DNA from: Haemophilus parahaemolyticus
Lineage (GTDB): Bacteria > Pseudomonadota > Gammaproteobacteria > Enterobacterales > Pasteurellaceae
Assembly (NCBI RefSeq): GCF_002015035.1
Contig: NZ_MUXY01000001.1
Coordinates: 187,102 to 251,101 of the forward strand
DNA: 64,000 nucleotides
Direction of reading: 5' to 3'
The position numbers and the translations under genes were made by a program. Positions 19,928-29,446 of the stretch are shown here, piece by piece. How positions within the stretch are numbered: position 1 is the first letter of the stretch; the number at the start of each line of letters is the position of its first letter. The notes under the pieces are model-generated. The model saw nothing but the letters and a program-made list of their open reading frames with translations, searched no databases and was not told where the DNA came from.

Positions 19928-20531
19928 AAGCCCATCCATTACGTTTACGACGAGGCAGGATATATGGCATCAGTAGTCCTAAGATTAAACCAGCAATGAG
20001 AACAACTCCACCATAGATAAAATATTGAATGGCTATTGCCCGTTTTTCGCTATCTTGCATTGTTTCTAGACTGCGATTCTTATTTTTTAGTACCTCAATT
20101 TCACGTTTTAATTGTGCATTTTCGGCAAGCAAATCACTTGTTTGTTTTTCTGCGGCATTACTACGTCTCTGCATTTCGATTGTACGTTGTTGCCAGTCGT
20201 TATCAATACGGCTTAACCTTCCACTAAGATCTTGTACTTGTTGTTGTAATTGGGGAATTAGCTCCTTAGGGCTTGCAGTTTGTGAGATTTCGGAGGCTAA
20301 AACCCAACCTTCACGGTTACGGCTATCACGAATAAGTACAAATCGGTCTTTACGATCTAAGAGAGTAATTTTTTCACCTGCTTGGATTGAACCTGAGATT
20401 TTGTATTGATCTCCCGCACCTTTACGCATATAAGTGCTTAGATTTTCAGTAATATAATCAGTCGAAAAAACAGGTAAAGAAGAAGTTAATAATAAAGAGG
20501 CAAGAAGAAATGTTTTTAATTTTTTTGACAT
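19926..20531 (-). CDS. SH3-domain membrane protein, YgiM family
   Basis: 201 aa: cleavable signal peptide (to about residue 23), a bacterial SH3 domain (STYMRKGAGDQYKISGSIQAGEKITLL...GWV), a long coiled coil (residues about 90-160, rich in Gln/Glu/Arg) and one C-terminal membrane helix followed by PRRKR. This matches the TIGR04211/YgiM architecture of enterobacteria and Pasteurellaceae. The SH3 domain should face the periplasm and might bind peptidoglycan; the function is not established. Confidence 0.85.
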   Translation of the reverse strand: MSKKLKTFLLASLLLTSSLPVFSTDYITENLSTYMRKGAGDQYKISGSIQAGEKITLLDRKDRFVLIRDSRNREGWVLASEISQTASPKELIPQLQQQVQDLSGRLSRIDNDWQQRTIEMQRRSNAAEKQTSDLLAENAQLKREIEVLKNKNRSLETMQDSEKRAIAIQYFIYGGVVLIAGLILGLLMPYILPRRKRNGWA

Positions 20532-20651
20532 AATAAGTCCTAATGATCATATTATTTATAAGCTACTTTTACTGACTCTTTTTATCAAAAATAGTTTATA
20601 AATAATTTAGGGAAAAGTCTGGGGATTTATAAACTTTGTATTTACTAAAAG

Positions 20652-20675
20652 GGAATAACCTAAAGAGGTTATTCC
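20652..20675 (-). terminator. Terminator of aroA
   Basis: 9-bp stem GGAATAACC / GGTTATTCC eleven bases after the aroA stop, followed on the minus strand by a short T-rich CTTTTAG. Confidence 0.6.
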
Positions 20676-20685
20676 TCTTTCTTTG

Positions 20686-21990
20686 TTATCTGATTGATAA
20701 CTTCTCCAATTCCGCAAAATAGGTAGGGAATGTTTTTGCGGTGCATTTTGGATCTAAAATCGTTACTGGCGTATTAGATAACGCAATGAGTGAGAAACAC
20801 ATCGCCATACGGTGGTCGTTATAGGTTGAGATTTCCGCGTGTTTGAAATGCTCCAATGCAAGCGGTTGAATTCGGATAAAATCTTCTCCTTCTTCCACTT
20901 CCGCCCCTATTTTACGTAGTTCGGTTGTCATTGCAGTTAAGCGGTCAGTTTCTTTCACACGCCAGTTGTAGATATTACGGATCACGGTTTCGCCTTGAGC
21001 AAACAGAGCCGTGGTAGCAATGGTCATTGCAGCATCGGGAATATGATTCATATCCATATCAATCCTGTGTAAATCTCCCTGTTCTGCTTGGATAAAATCG
21101 TCGCCCCAAGTGATTTTTGCCCCCATTTTCTCTAACACATCAGCAAACAAGCGGTCGCCTTGAATAGAATTTTTACCAATGCCGGTAACTTTTATATTAC
21201 CTTTAATCGCCCCCGCTGCTAAAAAATAAGACGCAGAAGACGCATCGCCTTCGACTAAGTATTTTTCAGGCGAAACATAACGCTGATTGCCTTTTACTAA
21301 GAAGGTTTGGTAGTGTTGGTTTTCAACGGTTACGCCAAAATCTTTCATCATCGCAAGCGTGATGTCTATGTAAGGTTTTGAAACCAGATCACCAATAATT
21401 TCAATCTCCATATCACCCTCTGCAAGTGGAGCAGCCATCAATAACGCGGTTAAGAATTGACTAGAAATCGAACCATCAATTTTCACTTTGCCACCTTGCA
21501 AACCTTTATTGCGGATTGCAATTGGCGGGTAGCCGATATTTTCTAAATAACGTACATCAGCCCCCACTTGTTGTAGTGCATCAACTAAGTGCTGAATTGG
21601 ACGTTCTTTCATACGCGGTTCGCCTGTTAAAATCACTTCTGCATCGTGTTTTCCTTTTAAACAAAGTGCAGCGGTTAACGGACGCATTGCTGTGCCTGCA
21701 TTTCCTAAAAAGAGCGATAAGCCATTTTGCCAATTAAAAGCTCCACCTACGCCTTCGATTGTGCAGGTGGTTTTATCATCGGAAAGTTGATAGCTTACAC
21801 CCAATGCCTTTAAAGCATTGAGCATATGGCGGATGTCGTCGCTATTGAGCAAGTTAGTTACTTGAGTTGTGCCGTGTGCGAGGGCTGCGAGCAGCAAAGC
21901 ACGATTTGAAAGGCTTTTTGAGCCTGGTAAATTGATTTCGCCTTCCACACGGGTGATAGGCTGTAGCGTGATTCGTTCTAATTGTGTCAT
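20686..21990 (-). CDS. aroA: 5-enolpyruvylshikimate-3-phosphate synthase
   Basis: 434 aa shikimate-pathway enzyme joining PEP to shikimate-3-phosphate. Signatures: [18 protein letters not shown] at the N-terminus, [16 protein letters not shown] (substrate loop), and [15 protein letters not shown] near the end. ATG 21990 (MTQLERITL) follows GGAATC and gives the usual family length; the in-frame TTG at 22026 is unlikely. cmoB ends 45 bases upstream on the same strand, so the two may share a transcript. Confidence 0.96.
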   Translation of the reverse strand: MTQLERITLQPITRVEGEINLPGSKSLSNRALLLAALAHGTTQVTNLLNSDDIRHMLNALKALGVSYQLSDDKTTCTIEGVGGAFNWQNGLSLFLGNAGTAMRPLTAALCLKGKHDAEVILTGEPRMKERPIQHLVDALQQVGADVRYLENIGYPPIAIRNKGLQGGKVKIDGSISSQFLTALLMAAPLAEGDMEIEIIGDLVSKPYIDITLAMMKDFGVTVENQHYQTFLVKGNQRYVSPEKYLVEGDASSASYFLAAGAIKGNIKVTGIGKNSIQGDRLFADVLEKMGAKITWGDDFIQAEQGDLHRIDMDMNHIPDAAMTIATTALFAQGETVIRNIYNWRVKETDRLTAMTTELRKIGAEVEEGEDFIRIQPLALEHFKHAEISTYNDHRMAMCFSLIALSNTPVTILDPKCTAKTFPTYFAELEKLSIR

Positions 21991-22035
21991 AAAGATTCCG
22001 TTGTGTTTGTTATTTTTAAGTATCAAGATTATAAA

Positions 22036-22998
22036 CTAAGCATTCGCCAAAATCACTGCACGTTTTGGAGCGGGTAAACCTTCGATAGTCTTGCTGTGGT
22101 CGGTTGGATCTAAGAAATCGACCAAACTTTCATTTTCAAGCCAATCTGTTCTTCGTTGTTCTTCAAGCGTGGTAACAGCTTGATCGACACATCTCACATT
22201 TTTAAACCCCACTTTTTCCAACCAGTTAATTAAGCATGGTACGGACGGAATGAAATAAACGTTTTTCATTTTCGCATAGCGGTCGGCAGGCACAAGGCAA
22301 GTGTTCATATCGCCATCAATGATCAGCGTTTCTAGTACCAATTCTCCACCTTTGACCAGTTGGGCTTTGAGCTGTGAAAGATGATCAAGCGGCGATTTAC
22401 GGTGATACAACACGCCCATTGAAAATACCGTATCAAAGGCAGCAAGTGGTTGCATTTGTTCAATACCAAGTGGAATCAAATTTGCACGGCGATCATTACC
22501 AAGCAATTTCCGTACGACTTCAAATTGGCAAAGGAACAGCTCAGTTGGATCAATTCCCACTACCATTTTTGCCCCTTCGCCCACCATTCGCCACATATGA
22601 TAACCACTGCCACAACCTACATCTAAAATCGTGCGATCTTTTAGCGGTGCAAGGTGTGGGAGCACGCGATCCCATTTAAAATCAGAATGCCATTCGGTAT
22701 CGATATGGATTCCGTGTAGGTGATACGGGCCTTTTCGCCATGGCATCAGCTGTTTTAAGTGATGGGTAATGCGTTGGGTTTCACCTGCTGAAAGCGGTTC
22801 GGTTGGAATGGATTCCACTTTATCTTTCAAGTTAATGCAAGCGGTCGAATTTGGCATAAAATCGACAATTTTTGCCCATTTGGCATAGTCACCATGGGTG
22901 GTTTTTTCCCATGCTTTGAGCTGTGCGGGAAGGGTTTCAAGCCACGCAGAGAGGTTCGTGGTGGCAATTTGTTTATAAAAAGGACGGAAGTCTATCAT
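22036..22998 (-). CDS. cmoB: tRNA U34 carboxymethyltransferase
   Basis: 320 aa Rossmann-fold enzyme that uses carboxy-S-adenosylmethionine to make 5-carboxymethoxyuridine at tRNA position 34. The ligand-binding motif [12 protein letters not shown] is present, with [25 protein letters not shown] and a central [15 protein letters not shown], all typical of CmoB. The partner cmoA is not in the window. Confidence 0.95.
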   Translation of the reverse strand: MIDFRPFYKQIATTNLSAWLETLPAQLKAWEKTTHGDYAKWAKIVDFMPNSTACINLKDKVESIPTEPLSAGETQRITHHLKQLMPWRKGPYHLHGIHIDTEWHSDFKWDRVLPHLAPLKDRTILDVGCGSGYHMWRMVGEGAKMVVGIDPTELFLCQFEVVRKLLGNDRRANLIPLGIEQMQPLAAFDTVFSMGVLYHRKSPLDHLSQLKAQLVKGGELVLETLIIDGDMNTCLVPADRYAKMKNVYFIPSVPCLINWLEKVGFKNVRCVDQAVTTLEEQRRTDWLENESLVDFLDPTDHSKTIEGLPAPKRAVILANA

Positions 22999-23132
22999 AG
23001 AGAATCAAGCGTAAAAAAGAATAAGGCATTTTAACAAACTTTGTTAGAAAAGCTAAAAAAATTACCGCTTGTAAGTAAGTTCTAGGAGGAAATGACGTTA
23101 AGTCGTGATAAGCTATTGCACCTAATAAAAAT

Positions 23133-23160
23133 TAGGTGAAAAAGATATCTTTTTCACCTA
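23133..23160 (-). terminator. Perfect 28-bp palindrome terminating the RiPP operon
   Basis: Half-site TAGGTGAAAAAGAT is followed by its exact reverse complement. It lies 33 bases after the hvfC stop; on the minus strand the stem is followed by AATTTTTATT, fitting an intrinsic terminator. Its left arm also pairs with CACCTAAT at 23120-23127 as an alternative hairpin. Confidence 0.65.
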
Positions 23161-23193
23161 TCTAATATTGGGATATGTTTTTCTGAACAAAAT

Positions 23194-23910
23194 TTATCCC
23201 TCTTTAGGATAAAGCACTTCAGCATTAATCCAATTCACCCAAGTGTTTTCCAATAATGGAATTAAGGGGGTGCTATCTTCAACTACGGTATTTAAGGCAG
23301 ATAATACCTCTTCTAAAGACGAAGGTTGTTCTTGTATATAACTTAATAGCCAAAAGTCAAGTTCAGATAAGCGTTGTTGCAGAATATTAAAATCGCTATC
23401 CCGCCATATAACAGCTTGCATAGGGTTTTCATCAAATTGTTTAAAATCGCTTGATAAAAAATCGACTTCATAGCTTTTTAAATAAGCTGCATCAGATAAC
23501 TGCATTACGCTATGCTTATTCCACTCAAATTTTTCAGGTACTTTTGCTAAAGAAACTTCTGCAAGTAATTGTGTATTTTCAAAATCCATCAATGCCAGTA
23601 TATTGGCATCAAAACGCTCTTTTTCTTGGCAAAATAAGAGAAATTCTCCAGCAATATCTTGAAAATAAGGCGAATGTGATTTTCCTGTTAATACAAACGT
23701 TTCTTTCGTCTGAGACCAACTCTCAGCAGAAACGTGTTTAGGTGCTTCAACAAAACAACGGTCAATAAAACCAAAGATGTTATTTCGAACTAAGCGAGCA
23801 TAAACAGCGAGGCGATTCGGAGCATAACCATTTAGAGGTTGAGCATGAGCCAATCGAACGGCTGTGGCAAGTGCTTTTTGTGTTTCAATAAGCGAAGGTT
23901 TAGGCTGCAT
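23194..23910 (-). CDS. hvfC: DUF2063-family partner protein of the RiPP enzyme (HvfC-like)
   Basis: 238 aa, with the N-terminal DUF2063 signature [28 protein letters not shown]. In the H. influenzae Hvf system and in methanobactin synthesis, a protein of this type acts with a DUF692 multi-iron enzyme and helps bind the precursor peptide. The gene overlaps the end of the DUF692 gene by 11 bases, so the two are translationally coupled. The C-terminal third (a winged-helix-like region in relatives) is less conserved and I cannot assign residues. Confidence 0.82.
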   Translation of the reverse strand: MQPKPSLIETQKALATAVRLAHAQPLNGYAPNRLAVYARLVRNNIFGFIDRCFVEAPKHVSAESWSQTKETFVLTGKSHSPYFQDIAGEFLLFCQEKERFDANILALMDFENTQLLAEVSLAKVPEKFEWNKHSVMQLSDAAYLKSYEVDFLSSDFKQFDENPMQAVIWRDSDFNILQQRLSELDFWLLSYIQEQPSSLEEVLSALNTVVEDSTPLIPLLENTWVNWINAEVLYPKEG

Positions 23911-24820
23911 AGGATATTACCTCTTTTTGAGCATATTTTTGCTGTAGTTGTGCAATATGTTCAACTTCAGCATAAAGTTCTGCAAATGGAGGGAAGTTGA
24001 AATCACGCTCTAATAATGTTGGCGGAATGACGGGTAGTCGTTGATAGGCATATTCTAATAAATCCCACACAGTACCTTTTACTGCCTCACCGTGCGTATC
24101 AATTAATAACTCGGGTAAATGGCGATATGCCCCTTTTATTTTATTAAATGATTCTCCTTCTAAATCCTCCACAACTTGTGCCGCAGAATGTTCTTCGTCG
24201 TGTCCGGCAATATGAATGTAATTGACACGTTTCACATCTACTTGATCTAAAAAAACATAAGGATCAAGTAAACCGTGATTGACGCCATTTACATAAATAT
24301 TATTTACATCTAAATGAATACCGCAATCCGCTTCTTGTGCAATAGCATTTAAAAATTCTACTTCATTCATTGTGCTGGTGGGAGAGTGTAAATAATAAGA
24401 GGTGTTTTCTAATGAAATTTGTAATCCTAAAAAATCTTGCACATATTGGATTCTCTGTGCTACGTGTTTTACAGCTTCTTCTGTAAATGGCATAGGTAAT
24501 AAATCATATAAATGCCCTTCACATTCACAATAACTCAGATGTTCAGAAAAAAATGTCGAATTATATTGAGTCATTAATGCTTTAGTATTTTTTAATAACT
24601 CGCGATCAAGAGGTGCTTGCCCGCCTAATGAAAGTGATAGTCCGTGTACCGCAAGTGGATATCTTTCAGCAGCCTGATCAAATTTATAACGAGCAGCCCC
24701 CCCCATTTTTACCCAATTTTCTGGAGCAACTTCCATAAACTGAATCGCATTATTTGATGATAAATTCAAAAAATCATCTGCTAAATCTCGACGATACCCT
24801 AATCCTGCACCTTGTAACAT
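23900..24820 (-). CDS. hvfB: DUF692 multinuclear iron RiPP-modifying enzyme (HvfB-like)
   Basis: 306 aa TIM-barrel enzyme of the MNIO (DUF692/MbnB) family. Conserved stretches expected to hold the iron ligands are visible: [50 protein letters not shown] and LIDTHGEAV. The H. influenzae relative converts Cys in EGKCG motifs of HvfA to oxazolone/thioamide pairs that bind copper. The start follows AAGGAG. It is separated from the precursor gene by a perfect 28-bp palindrome and is coupled by overlap to the DUF2063 gene. Confidence 0.88.
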   Translation of the reverse strand: MLQGAGLGYRRDLADDFLNLSSNNAIQFMEVAPENWVKMGGAARYKFDQAAERYPLAVHGLSLSLGGQAPLDRELLKNTKALMTQYNSTFFSEHLSYCECEGHLYDLLPMPFTEEAVKHVAQRIQYVQDFLGLQISLENTSYYLHSPTSTMNEVEFLNAIAQEADCGIHLDVNNIYVNGVNHGLLDPYVFLDQVDVKRVNYIHIAGHDEEHSAAQVVEDLEGESFNKIKGAYRHLPELLIDTHGEAVKGTVWDLLEYAYQRLPVIPPTLLERDFNFPPFAELYAEVEHIAQLQQKYAQKEVISYAA

Positions 24821-24842
24821 AATTATTTACTCCTTTTAATAC

Positions 24843-24870
24843 AACACTGGTGTAAATTTACACCAGTGTT
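24843..24870 (-). promoter_or_regulatory. Perfect 28-bp palindrome between precursor and enzyme genes
   Basis: AACACTGGTGTAAA followed by its exact reverse complement, 28 bases after the precursor stop and 23 bases before the hvfB ATG. No T-tract follows on the minus strand, so it more likely stabilises the upstream peptide message or limits read-through than ends transcription outright. This would yield more precursor than enzyme. Confidence 0.65.
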
Positions 24871-24897
24871 ATGTATGGCATCTAGATTTAAATACGA

Positions 24898-25185
24898 TTA
24901 TTTAGAACCGCATTTACCCTCACCACATTTACCTTCTGCAGCTTTTGGTTTGCTCGCACCGCATTTACCTTCACCACATTTACCTTCTGCGGCTTTCGTT
25001 TTGTTTGCACCACATTTGCCTTCACCGCATTTACCTTCTGCAGCTTTTGTTTTCACACATTTATCACCCACACAAGGGGTTGCAGCTTTATCTGTACTGC
25101 TTGATTTTGATTCAGCATGTGCAACAGTAGCTACTGTCATCGTTAATGCTCCTGCTAATGCGGCTAAAGTAGATAATTTTTTCAT
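24898..25185 (-). CDS. hvfA: EGKCG-repeat RiPP precursor (HvfA-like)
   Basis: 95 aa. A Sec signal peptide (about 24 aa, ending VAHA) precedes a Lys-rich region with CVGDKC (38-43) and six EGKCG motifs arranged as three tandem units of EGKCGEGKCG, repeating every 17 residues (Glu50, Glu67, Glu84). These motifs are the modification sites of the HvfB/HvfC enzyme pair in H. influenzae, whose product binds copper. Eight cysteines in all, none outside these motifs. ATG follows TAGGAGA. The signal peptide implies export after modification. Confidence 0.88.
   Translation of the reverse strand: MKKLSTLAALAGALTMTVATVAHAESKSSSTDKAATPCVGDKCVKTKAAEGKCGEGKCGANKTKAAEGKCGEGKCGASKPKAAEGKCGEGKCGSK
24901..25047. 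repeat. 51-bp tandem repeat inside the RiPP precursor gene
   Basis: Three near-identical units (the last truncated) each encode KAAEGKCGEGKCG plus a short spacer. Copy number could change by slippage or recombination, altering the number of modifiable Cys by two per unit. Confidence 0.8.
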
Positions 25186-25219
25186 TTGAGTCTCCTAGAG
25201 TTTGATATTGAATATATAG

Positions 25220-25675
25220 TTAGAGGAATTTCAACCAGCTTTTAGTTGGATAAACCTTCTTAATAAGCGTGTCTAAAGAGAGTTTCCCTGCTCCCTGAGT
25301 AATTAAGATTAATAAAGTTACCACATAAATTAAAGGTAATTTATAACCGTTATCACAAACGTTATAACCTGAATCAGCGTGAATACTATACCACGCAACA
25401 GAGATTAAAATCGTTAAACCTAATGCACTAAAACGAGTTAGTACCCCGAATATTAGCAAGAAGGGGAGAATTAATTCCGACCCCATTGCAACGTGCCAAT
25501 TAATATCAGCAGGAATAAGATTAAACGGAAAAGGAAAACGATCTTGTATTTCAGTAAACCAATTTTGACCATTCCATTTTTCTAACCCTGCCTCTAAAAA
25601 CTCCCACGCAAGAAAAAAGCGTAAAATCAATAAACTCACGCCGCTACTGATACCTTGCATCTTACAATCTTTCAT
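25220..25675 (-). CDS. hvfD: DoxX-family membrane protein of the RiPP operon (HvfD-like)
   Basis: 151 aa with four predicted membrane segments (residues about 10-25, 60-85, 85-100, 115-135) and a DoxX-type start (LLILRFFLAWEFLEAGLEKWNG). Its position just before the precursor (34-base gap) and the usual presence of DoxX proteins in Hvf/Gig/Buf clusters indicate a role in the same system, possibly in membrane redox or export; the biochemical role is not known. ATG follows AGAGGAAAAAG. It is first in the operon. Confidence 0.82.
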   Translation of the reverse strand: MKDCKMQGISSGVSLLILRFFLAWEFLEAGLEKWNGQNWFTEIQDRFPFPFNLIPADINWHVAMGSELILPFLLIFGVLTRFSALGLTILISVAWYSIHADSGYNVCDNGYKLPLIYVVTLLILITQGAGKLSLDTLIKKVYPTKSWLKFL

Positions 25676-25836
25676 CTTTTTCCTCTTATTGATTACCTAT
25701 TTTATGAAATTATTTAGTTCATTATGCTAGGAAATATTTCCCAGTTATTCTATTAGTCGGAGATAAGCCTTTTTTCTTACACTTTTTTTCAAAAAATCGA
25801 AAATATTATTTTTTGCAAAAATGCAGATAACATTAA

Positions 25837-25863
25837 GGGCAAAGATTCTAATGATCTTCGCCC
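25837..25863 (-). terminator. Hairpin between ycaO and the RiPP operon
   Basis: 10-bp stem (minus-strand RNA GGGCGAAGAU / AUCUUUGCCC) that pairs fully only as minus-strand RNA, because its one irregular pair is G-U there and A-C on the plus strand. No strong U run follows, so termination after ycaO may be partial. Confidence 0.5.
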
Positions 25864-25881
25864 CCTTTTATCTTTTAATAA

Positions 25882-27645
25882 TTAACGTGTAATTGGAGTG
25901 ATTTTTGCACGTTGTAATTTGCGATAAGCGTCCAAGAGTTTTTGGTGAGCTGGCATATTTTCTAAAGCTTCATCAGAAGCAGTTAAGCCATAGAACGGAT
26001 TACCACCATTTGCAGCATTCCATGCAAATTCAACCGCTTGTTTACCGTACATTTTCTCAAAAACTGCACGATATTGTTCAGGCTTGCGGTTTTCATCGAG
26101 GAATAATTCGATGGTTTGAATTAAGCAGCGGTAGTAGTTGTTGCGTTCTGCAGTGAAGACGGAAGCGTTCATATTTGCCGTCCAGTTTGCCCAGTCTAAC
26201 GCTTGTTCTAAATTGCCTAGAGCTAAGTGAAGCATAGATTTCAGCTCGCCAATACGTAAGGTTTGCATTGCTGAACCTTTCTCGGCAACGATACCGATAA
26301 ACTCACGGACACGGGTTAAATCGTCGATGCCTTGTTCATCTAATTCGTCCAATAATTCTTGGTACGTTTCCGCATCGTGGTGGAAATGCGGTAGATCTAA
26401 CAGAATTTCTCGCCAATCCATCCCCATATTGTTGTTGGCATAAATTAAGTCATCGCTTGGGTAGATGTTCGACATACCAGGGGCAAGGATACGGCAAGCG
26501 TAAACGCCTAAATGCTCATAATCCATAATGTAAACAGGCTGTTCGTATTTGTTGAAGATTGCTATTAAATTATGGAATTCTTGCTCGGTTGTGCCTGAGA
26601 AATCCCAGTGAACGAACGGGTAGTCCGCCTCTTTTTTGAAAAGATCCCACGAAATTAGACCGCTTGAGTCGATGAAATGGGTTTCAAGATTAGCGTGATC
26701 GGCAACATCTTCATTATTGAAAGAAGGTGGTGAGAATACGTCTAAATCTTTTAAGCTACGACCTTGTAAAAGCTCAGTTACGGTGCGCTCGAACGCCACT
26801 TGGAAGTTCGGATGTGCACCGAATGAAGCGAAGCAAGTGCCGTTTTGCGGGCTAAGCAAAATCACGCAAATCACAGGGAACTCACCGCCTAATGAGGCAT
26901 CGTAGCAAAGGATTGGGAAGCCTTCTTGCTCTAATTTTTCAATGGAGGCTTTGATGGTTGGATAGCTATCGATCACCGATTGCGGAATTTCAGGCAAGCT
27001 GATCGCTTCTGCGATAATGCGGTTTTTCACAAAACGCTCGAACACTTCAGATAAGCCTTGCACACGGGCTTCGTTTTTAGTGTTGCCCGCAGACATACCG
27101 TTTGAGACGAACAAGTTGCCGATAATGCTTTGTGGAATGTAAACCGTTTGGTTGTCTGATTGGCGAACGTAAGGCAAAGCCACAATGCCGCGATCGTAGT
27201 TACCTGATTGTAAATCGACTAACAGTTCTGGCGTGAGTTCGCCATTCGGGTCAAAGTATTCCCATAAGAAATCGTCCATCATCTCTATTGGTGGCAAAGC
27301 TTCATCTTCAATCGGGAACCATTTTTCAGATGGATAATGCACGAAATCACCGTTTGCTATCTCTTGCCCTAAATAGAAATCAGCCCAGAAATAATTGGTC
27401 GATAAACGCTCAAAATACTCACCTAATGCAGAAGCAAGTGCCGCTTTTTTACTCGCACCCTTACCGTTTGAGAAACATTGTGGGCAGTCTGCATCACGAA
27501 TATGCACCGACCAGACATTTGGCACAGGGTTTAACCAAGAAGCTTCTTCAATGTTAAAGCCAAGGGTTTTTAGTTTGTGTTGGAAGGTAGAGATGCTATC
27601 TTCAAGGGCTGCATCTTTACCTGTAATAAAAGTTTGTTCAGACAT
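25882..27645 (-). CDS. ycaO: YcaO-domain protein, E. coli YcaO type
   Basis: 587 aa. An N-terminal YcaO ATP-binding domain (CSNGKGASKKAALASALGEYFERLSTNYF-like stretch and NGMSAGNTKNEARVQGLSEVFER) carries the Glu/Arg residues used to bind ATP-Mg; the C-terminal region is the TPR-like extension of E. coli YcaO. That protein is linked to RimO-dependent methylthiolation of ribosomal protein S12; other YcaO enzymes make azolines or thioamides in RiPPs. ATG 27645 follows AAGG; the in-frame TTG at 27660 is unlikely. It lies 206 bases upstream of the Hvf-type operon on the same strand, but its length and C-terminal extension argue for the housekeeping role. Confidence 0.9.
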   Translation of the reverse strand: MSEQTFITGKDAALEDSISTFQHKLKTLGFNIEEASWLNPVPNVWSVHIRDADCPQCFSNGKGASKKAALASALGEYFERLSTNYFWADFYLGQEIANGDFVHYPSEKWFPIEDEALPPIEMMDDFLWEYFDPNGELTPELLVDLQSGNYDRGIVALPYVRQSDNQTVYIPQSIIGNLFVSNGMSAGNTKNEARVQGLSEVFERFVKNRIIAEAISLPEIPQSVIDSYPTIKASIEKLEQEGFPILCYDASLGGEFPVICVILLSPQNGTCFASFGAHPNFQVAFERTVTELLQGRSLKDLDVFSPPSFNNEDVADHANLETHFIDSSGLISWDLFKKEADYPFVHWDFSGTTEQEFHNLIAIFNKYEQPVYIMDYEHLGVYACRILAPGMSNIYPSDDLIYANNNMGMDWREILLDLPHFHHDAETYQELLDELDEQGIDDLTRVREFIGIVAEKGSAMQTLRIGELKSMLHLALGNLEQALDWANWTANMNASVFTAERNNYYRCLIQTIELFLDENRKPEQYRAVFEKMYGKQAVEFAWNAANGGNPFYGLTASDEALENMPAHQKLLDAYRKLQRAKITPITR

Positions 27646-27814
27646 AAAGTACCTTATCAAATGTCGTTAAAATTGCGGTATTCTAGCAAAATTTGATCGC
27701 TAGTTATAACTTTTTAATCTATAAAGTGCATTTTATTTCTTTTTATTTGTTACGAAACCCTCGTATTATTTCTCACACGAAATACATCTATTTATATTTA
27801 TTTAGGAGAACACA

Positions 27815-28360
27815 ATGTCTAAATTTCAAATTCATACTATTGAAACTGCACCAGAAGCTGCAAAAGAAGCATTAACTGCGGTCAAAAACGCAAACGGTTT
27901 TATTCCAAATTTAATTGGCGTATTAGCCAACGCACCTACTGCATTAGAAACTTATCGTACTGTAGGTGGGATCAATGGTCGTAATAGCTTAACTGCAACA
28001 GAACGTGAAGTCGTGCAAATTACCGCAGCAGTGGTTAATGGTTGTGGATTCTGTGTAGCGGGTCATACCAAGATCGCATTAAAAGTGTTGAAGCTAGAAG
28101 AAGAGTTAGTAAACCAAATTCGAGCAACAGCTCGTATTGAAAGTGACAGCAAATTAGATACTTTAGCACGTTTTACGCTTGCAGTAATGTTACAAAAAGC
28201 AAAATTAACAGAAGCACAATTAAATGCATTCTTTGCGGCAGGCTATACGCAAGAACAAGCGATTGATGTTGTGTTAGGGGTAAGTTTAGCAACACTCTGT
28301 AATTATGTGAATAATCTTGCGGAAACACCTATCAATCCTGAATTACAACCATTCGCTTAA
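27815..28360 (+). CDS. Carboxymuconolactone decarboxylase-family (AhpD-like) protein
   Basis: 181 aa all-helical protein. It carries the AhpD-type redox motif GCGFCVAGHT, i.e. Cys-x-x-Cys with the downstream His, preceded by TATEREVVQI. Relatives are peroxidase-associated or of unknown function. A role in peroxide or thiol redox is inferred from the intact CxxC-His. ATG follows TAGGAG. It is a single-gene unit ending in a terminator. Confidence 0.83.
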   Translation: MSKFQIHTIETAPEAAKEALTAVKNANGFIPNLIGVLANAPTALETYRTVGGINGRNSLTATEREVVQITAAVVNGCGFCVAGHTKIALKVLKLEEELVNQIRATARIESDSKLDTLARFTLAVMLQKAKLTEAQLNAFFAAGYTQEQAIDVVLGVSLATLCNYVNNLAETPINPELQPFA

Positions 28361-28387
28361 TTGATAATAATATTTGAGTGAAGTTAA

Positions 28388-28411
28388 CGGCAGGTAAATC
28401 TGCCGCTTTTT
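28388..28411 (+). terminator. Terminator after the AhpD-like gene
   Basis: Stem CGGCAG / CTGCCG with a six-base loop, followed by CTTTTT. Confidence 0.75.
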
Positions 28412-28468
28412 ATCTTCGATTATATAAATGTTGTTTGTTATTCCAATAAAGAAAAGAGTAGGGAGCTT

Positions 28469-29446
28469 TTAATAATCCAACTGATCCTTATACAACGTAT
28501 AATCGTCTTTTAAGGCTTGGATAAGCTCCACAAAATCATCAGGCAATGGGGCGTGCCATTCCATGAGTTCACCTGTGATAGGATGCTCTAAACGTAACAT
28601 CGTGGCGTGTAAGGCTTGGCGTTGAAATGAACGTAATACTGCTAAAAATTCTTCACTTGCACCTTTAGGTGGGCGAGGACGACCGCCGTAAAGTTGGTCT
28701 CCTAAAAGCGGGTGGGCAATGTGTGCCATATGTACACGGATTTGGTGTGTACGCCCTGTTTCCAAGCGTAAACGCAAACGAGTATAGTTGCGGAAACGCT
28801 CCATAATGCGGTAATGCGTGACTGCAGGTTTACCCATTGGATGTACTGCCATTGCGGTGCGTTTGGTTGGGTGGCGAGCCATTGGCTCATCAACCTTACC
28901 ACCTTGGGTCATAATGCCACTCGCAACAGCTTCATATTCACGGGTAATTTGGCGTTTTTGTAATGCAGTTACTAAGTGAGTTTGAGCAGGGATATTTTTC
29001 GCGACTACCATTAAACCCGTTGTATCTTTGTCTAAACGGTGTACGATACCCGCACGTGGCACTTCTGCAATCGATGGATAGTGGTAAAGTAGTGCATTTA
29101 ATACTGTGCCATCTGGATTACCCGCACCTGGGTGTACGACTAAATCTTTCGGTTTGTTGATCACAATAATATCGTCATCTTCATACACAATATTAAGTGG
29201 GATATTTTGTGGCTCAAAACGCACTTCCTCTTCAATTTCTGCCAATACTTCAATCAGTTCGCCACCAAAAACTTTTTCACGTGCTTTATTGACTACTTTG
29301 CTATTTACTTTTACTAAATCGTTTTCAATCCAAACTTTAAGGCGTGAACGTGAATAATCGGGGAAAAGTTGAGCAAGTGCTTGATCAAGCCTTGCTCCTA
29401 ATAAATCGGCAGAAACTTCTGCAGTTAGTGTCATCTGTTGAGCCAT
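28469..29446 (-). CDS. rluD: 23S rRNA pseudouridine synthase D
   Basis: 325 aa. N-terminal S4 RNA-binding domain (LGARLDQALAQLFPDYSRSRLKVWIEN) and a pseudouridine synthase domain with the catalytic Asp in AGIVHRLDKDTTGLMVVAK. RluD makes pseudouridines in helix 69 of 23S rRNA. The start MAQQMTLTAEV at 29446 matches the E. coli length; longer in-frame starts upstream are not supported. It is divergent from bamD, the usual arrangement in gamma-proteobacteria. Confidence 0.95.
   Translation of the reverse strand: MAQQMTLTAEVSADLLGARLDQALAQLFPDYSRSRLKVWIENDLVKVNSKVVNKAREKVFGGELIEVLAEIEEEVRFEPQNIPLNIVYEDDDIIVINKPKDLVVHPGAGNPDGTVLNALLYHYPSIAEVPRAGIVHRLDKDTTGLMVVAKNIPAQTHLVTALQKRQITREYEAVASGIMTQGGKVDEPMARHPTKRTAMAVHPMGKPAVTHYRIMERFRNYTRLRLRLETGRTHQIRVHMAHIAHPLLGDQLYGGRPRPPKGASEEFLAVLRSFQRQALHATMLRLEHPITGELMEWHAPLPDDFVELIQALKDDYTLYKDQLDY

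Noticed and set aside
24901..25047. Three regular repeats as a CRISPR array
   Set aside because: The repeats are contiguous, in frame and coding, with no unique spacers and no cas genes.
24866..25189. 107-aa plus-strand ORF opposite the RiPP precursor, rich in HLPSPHLPSAAF repeats
   Set aside because: The repeats are only the antisense reading of the 51-bp EGKCG repeat; no ribosome site, and the signal-peptide-bearing strand is clearly the real gene.
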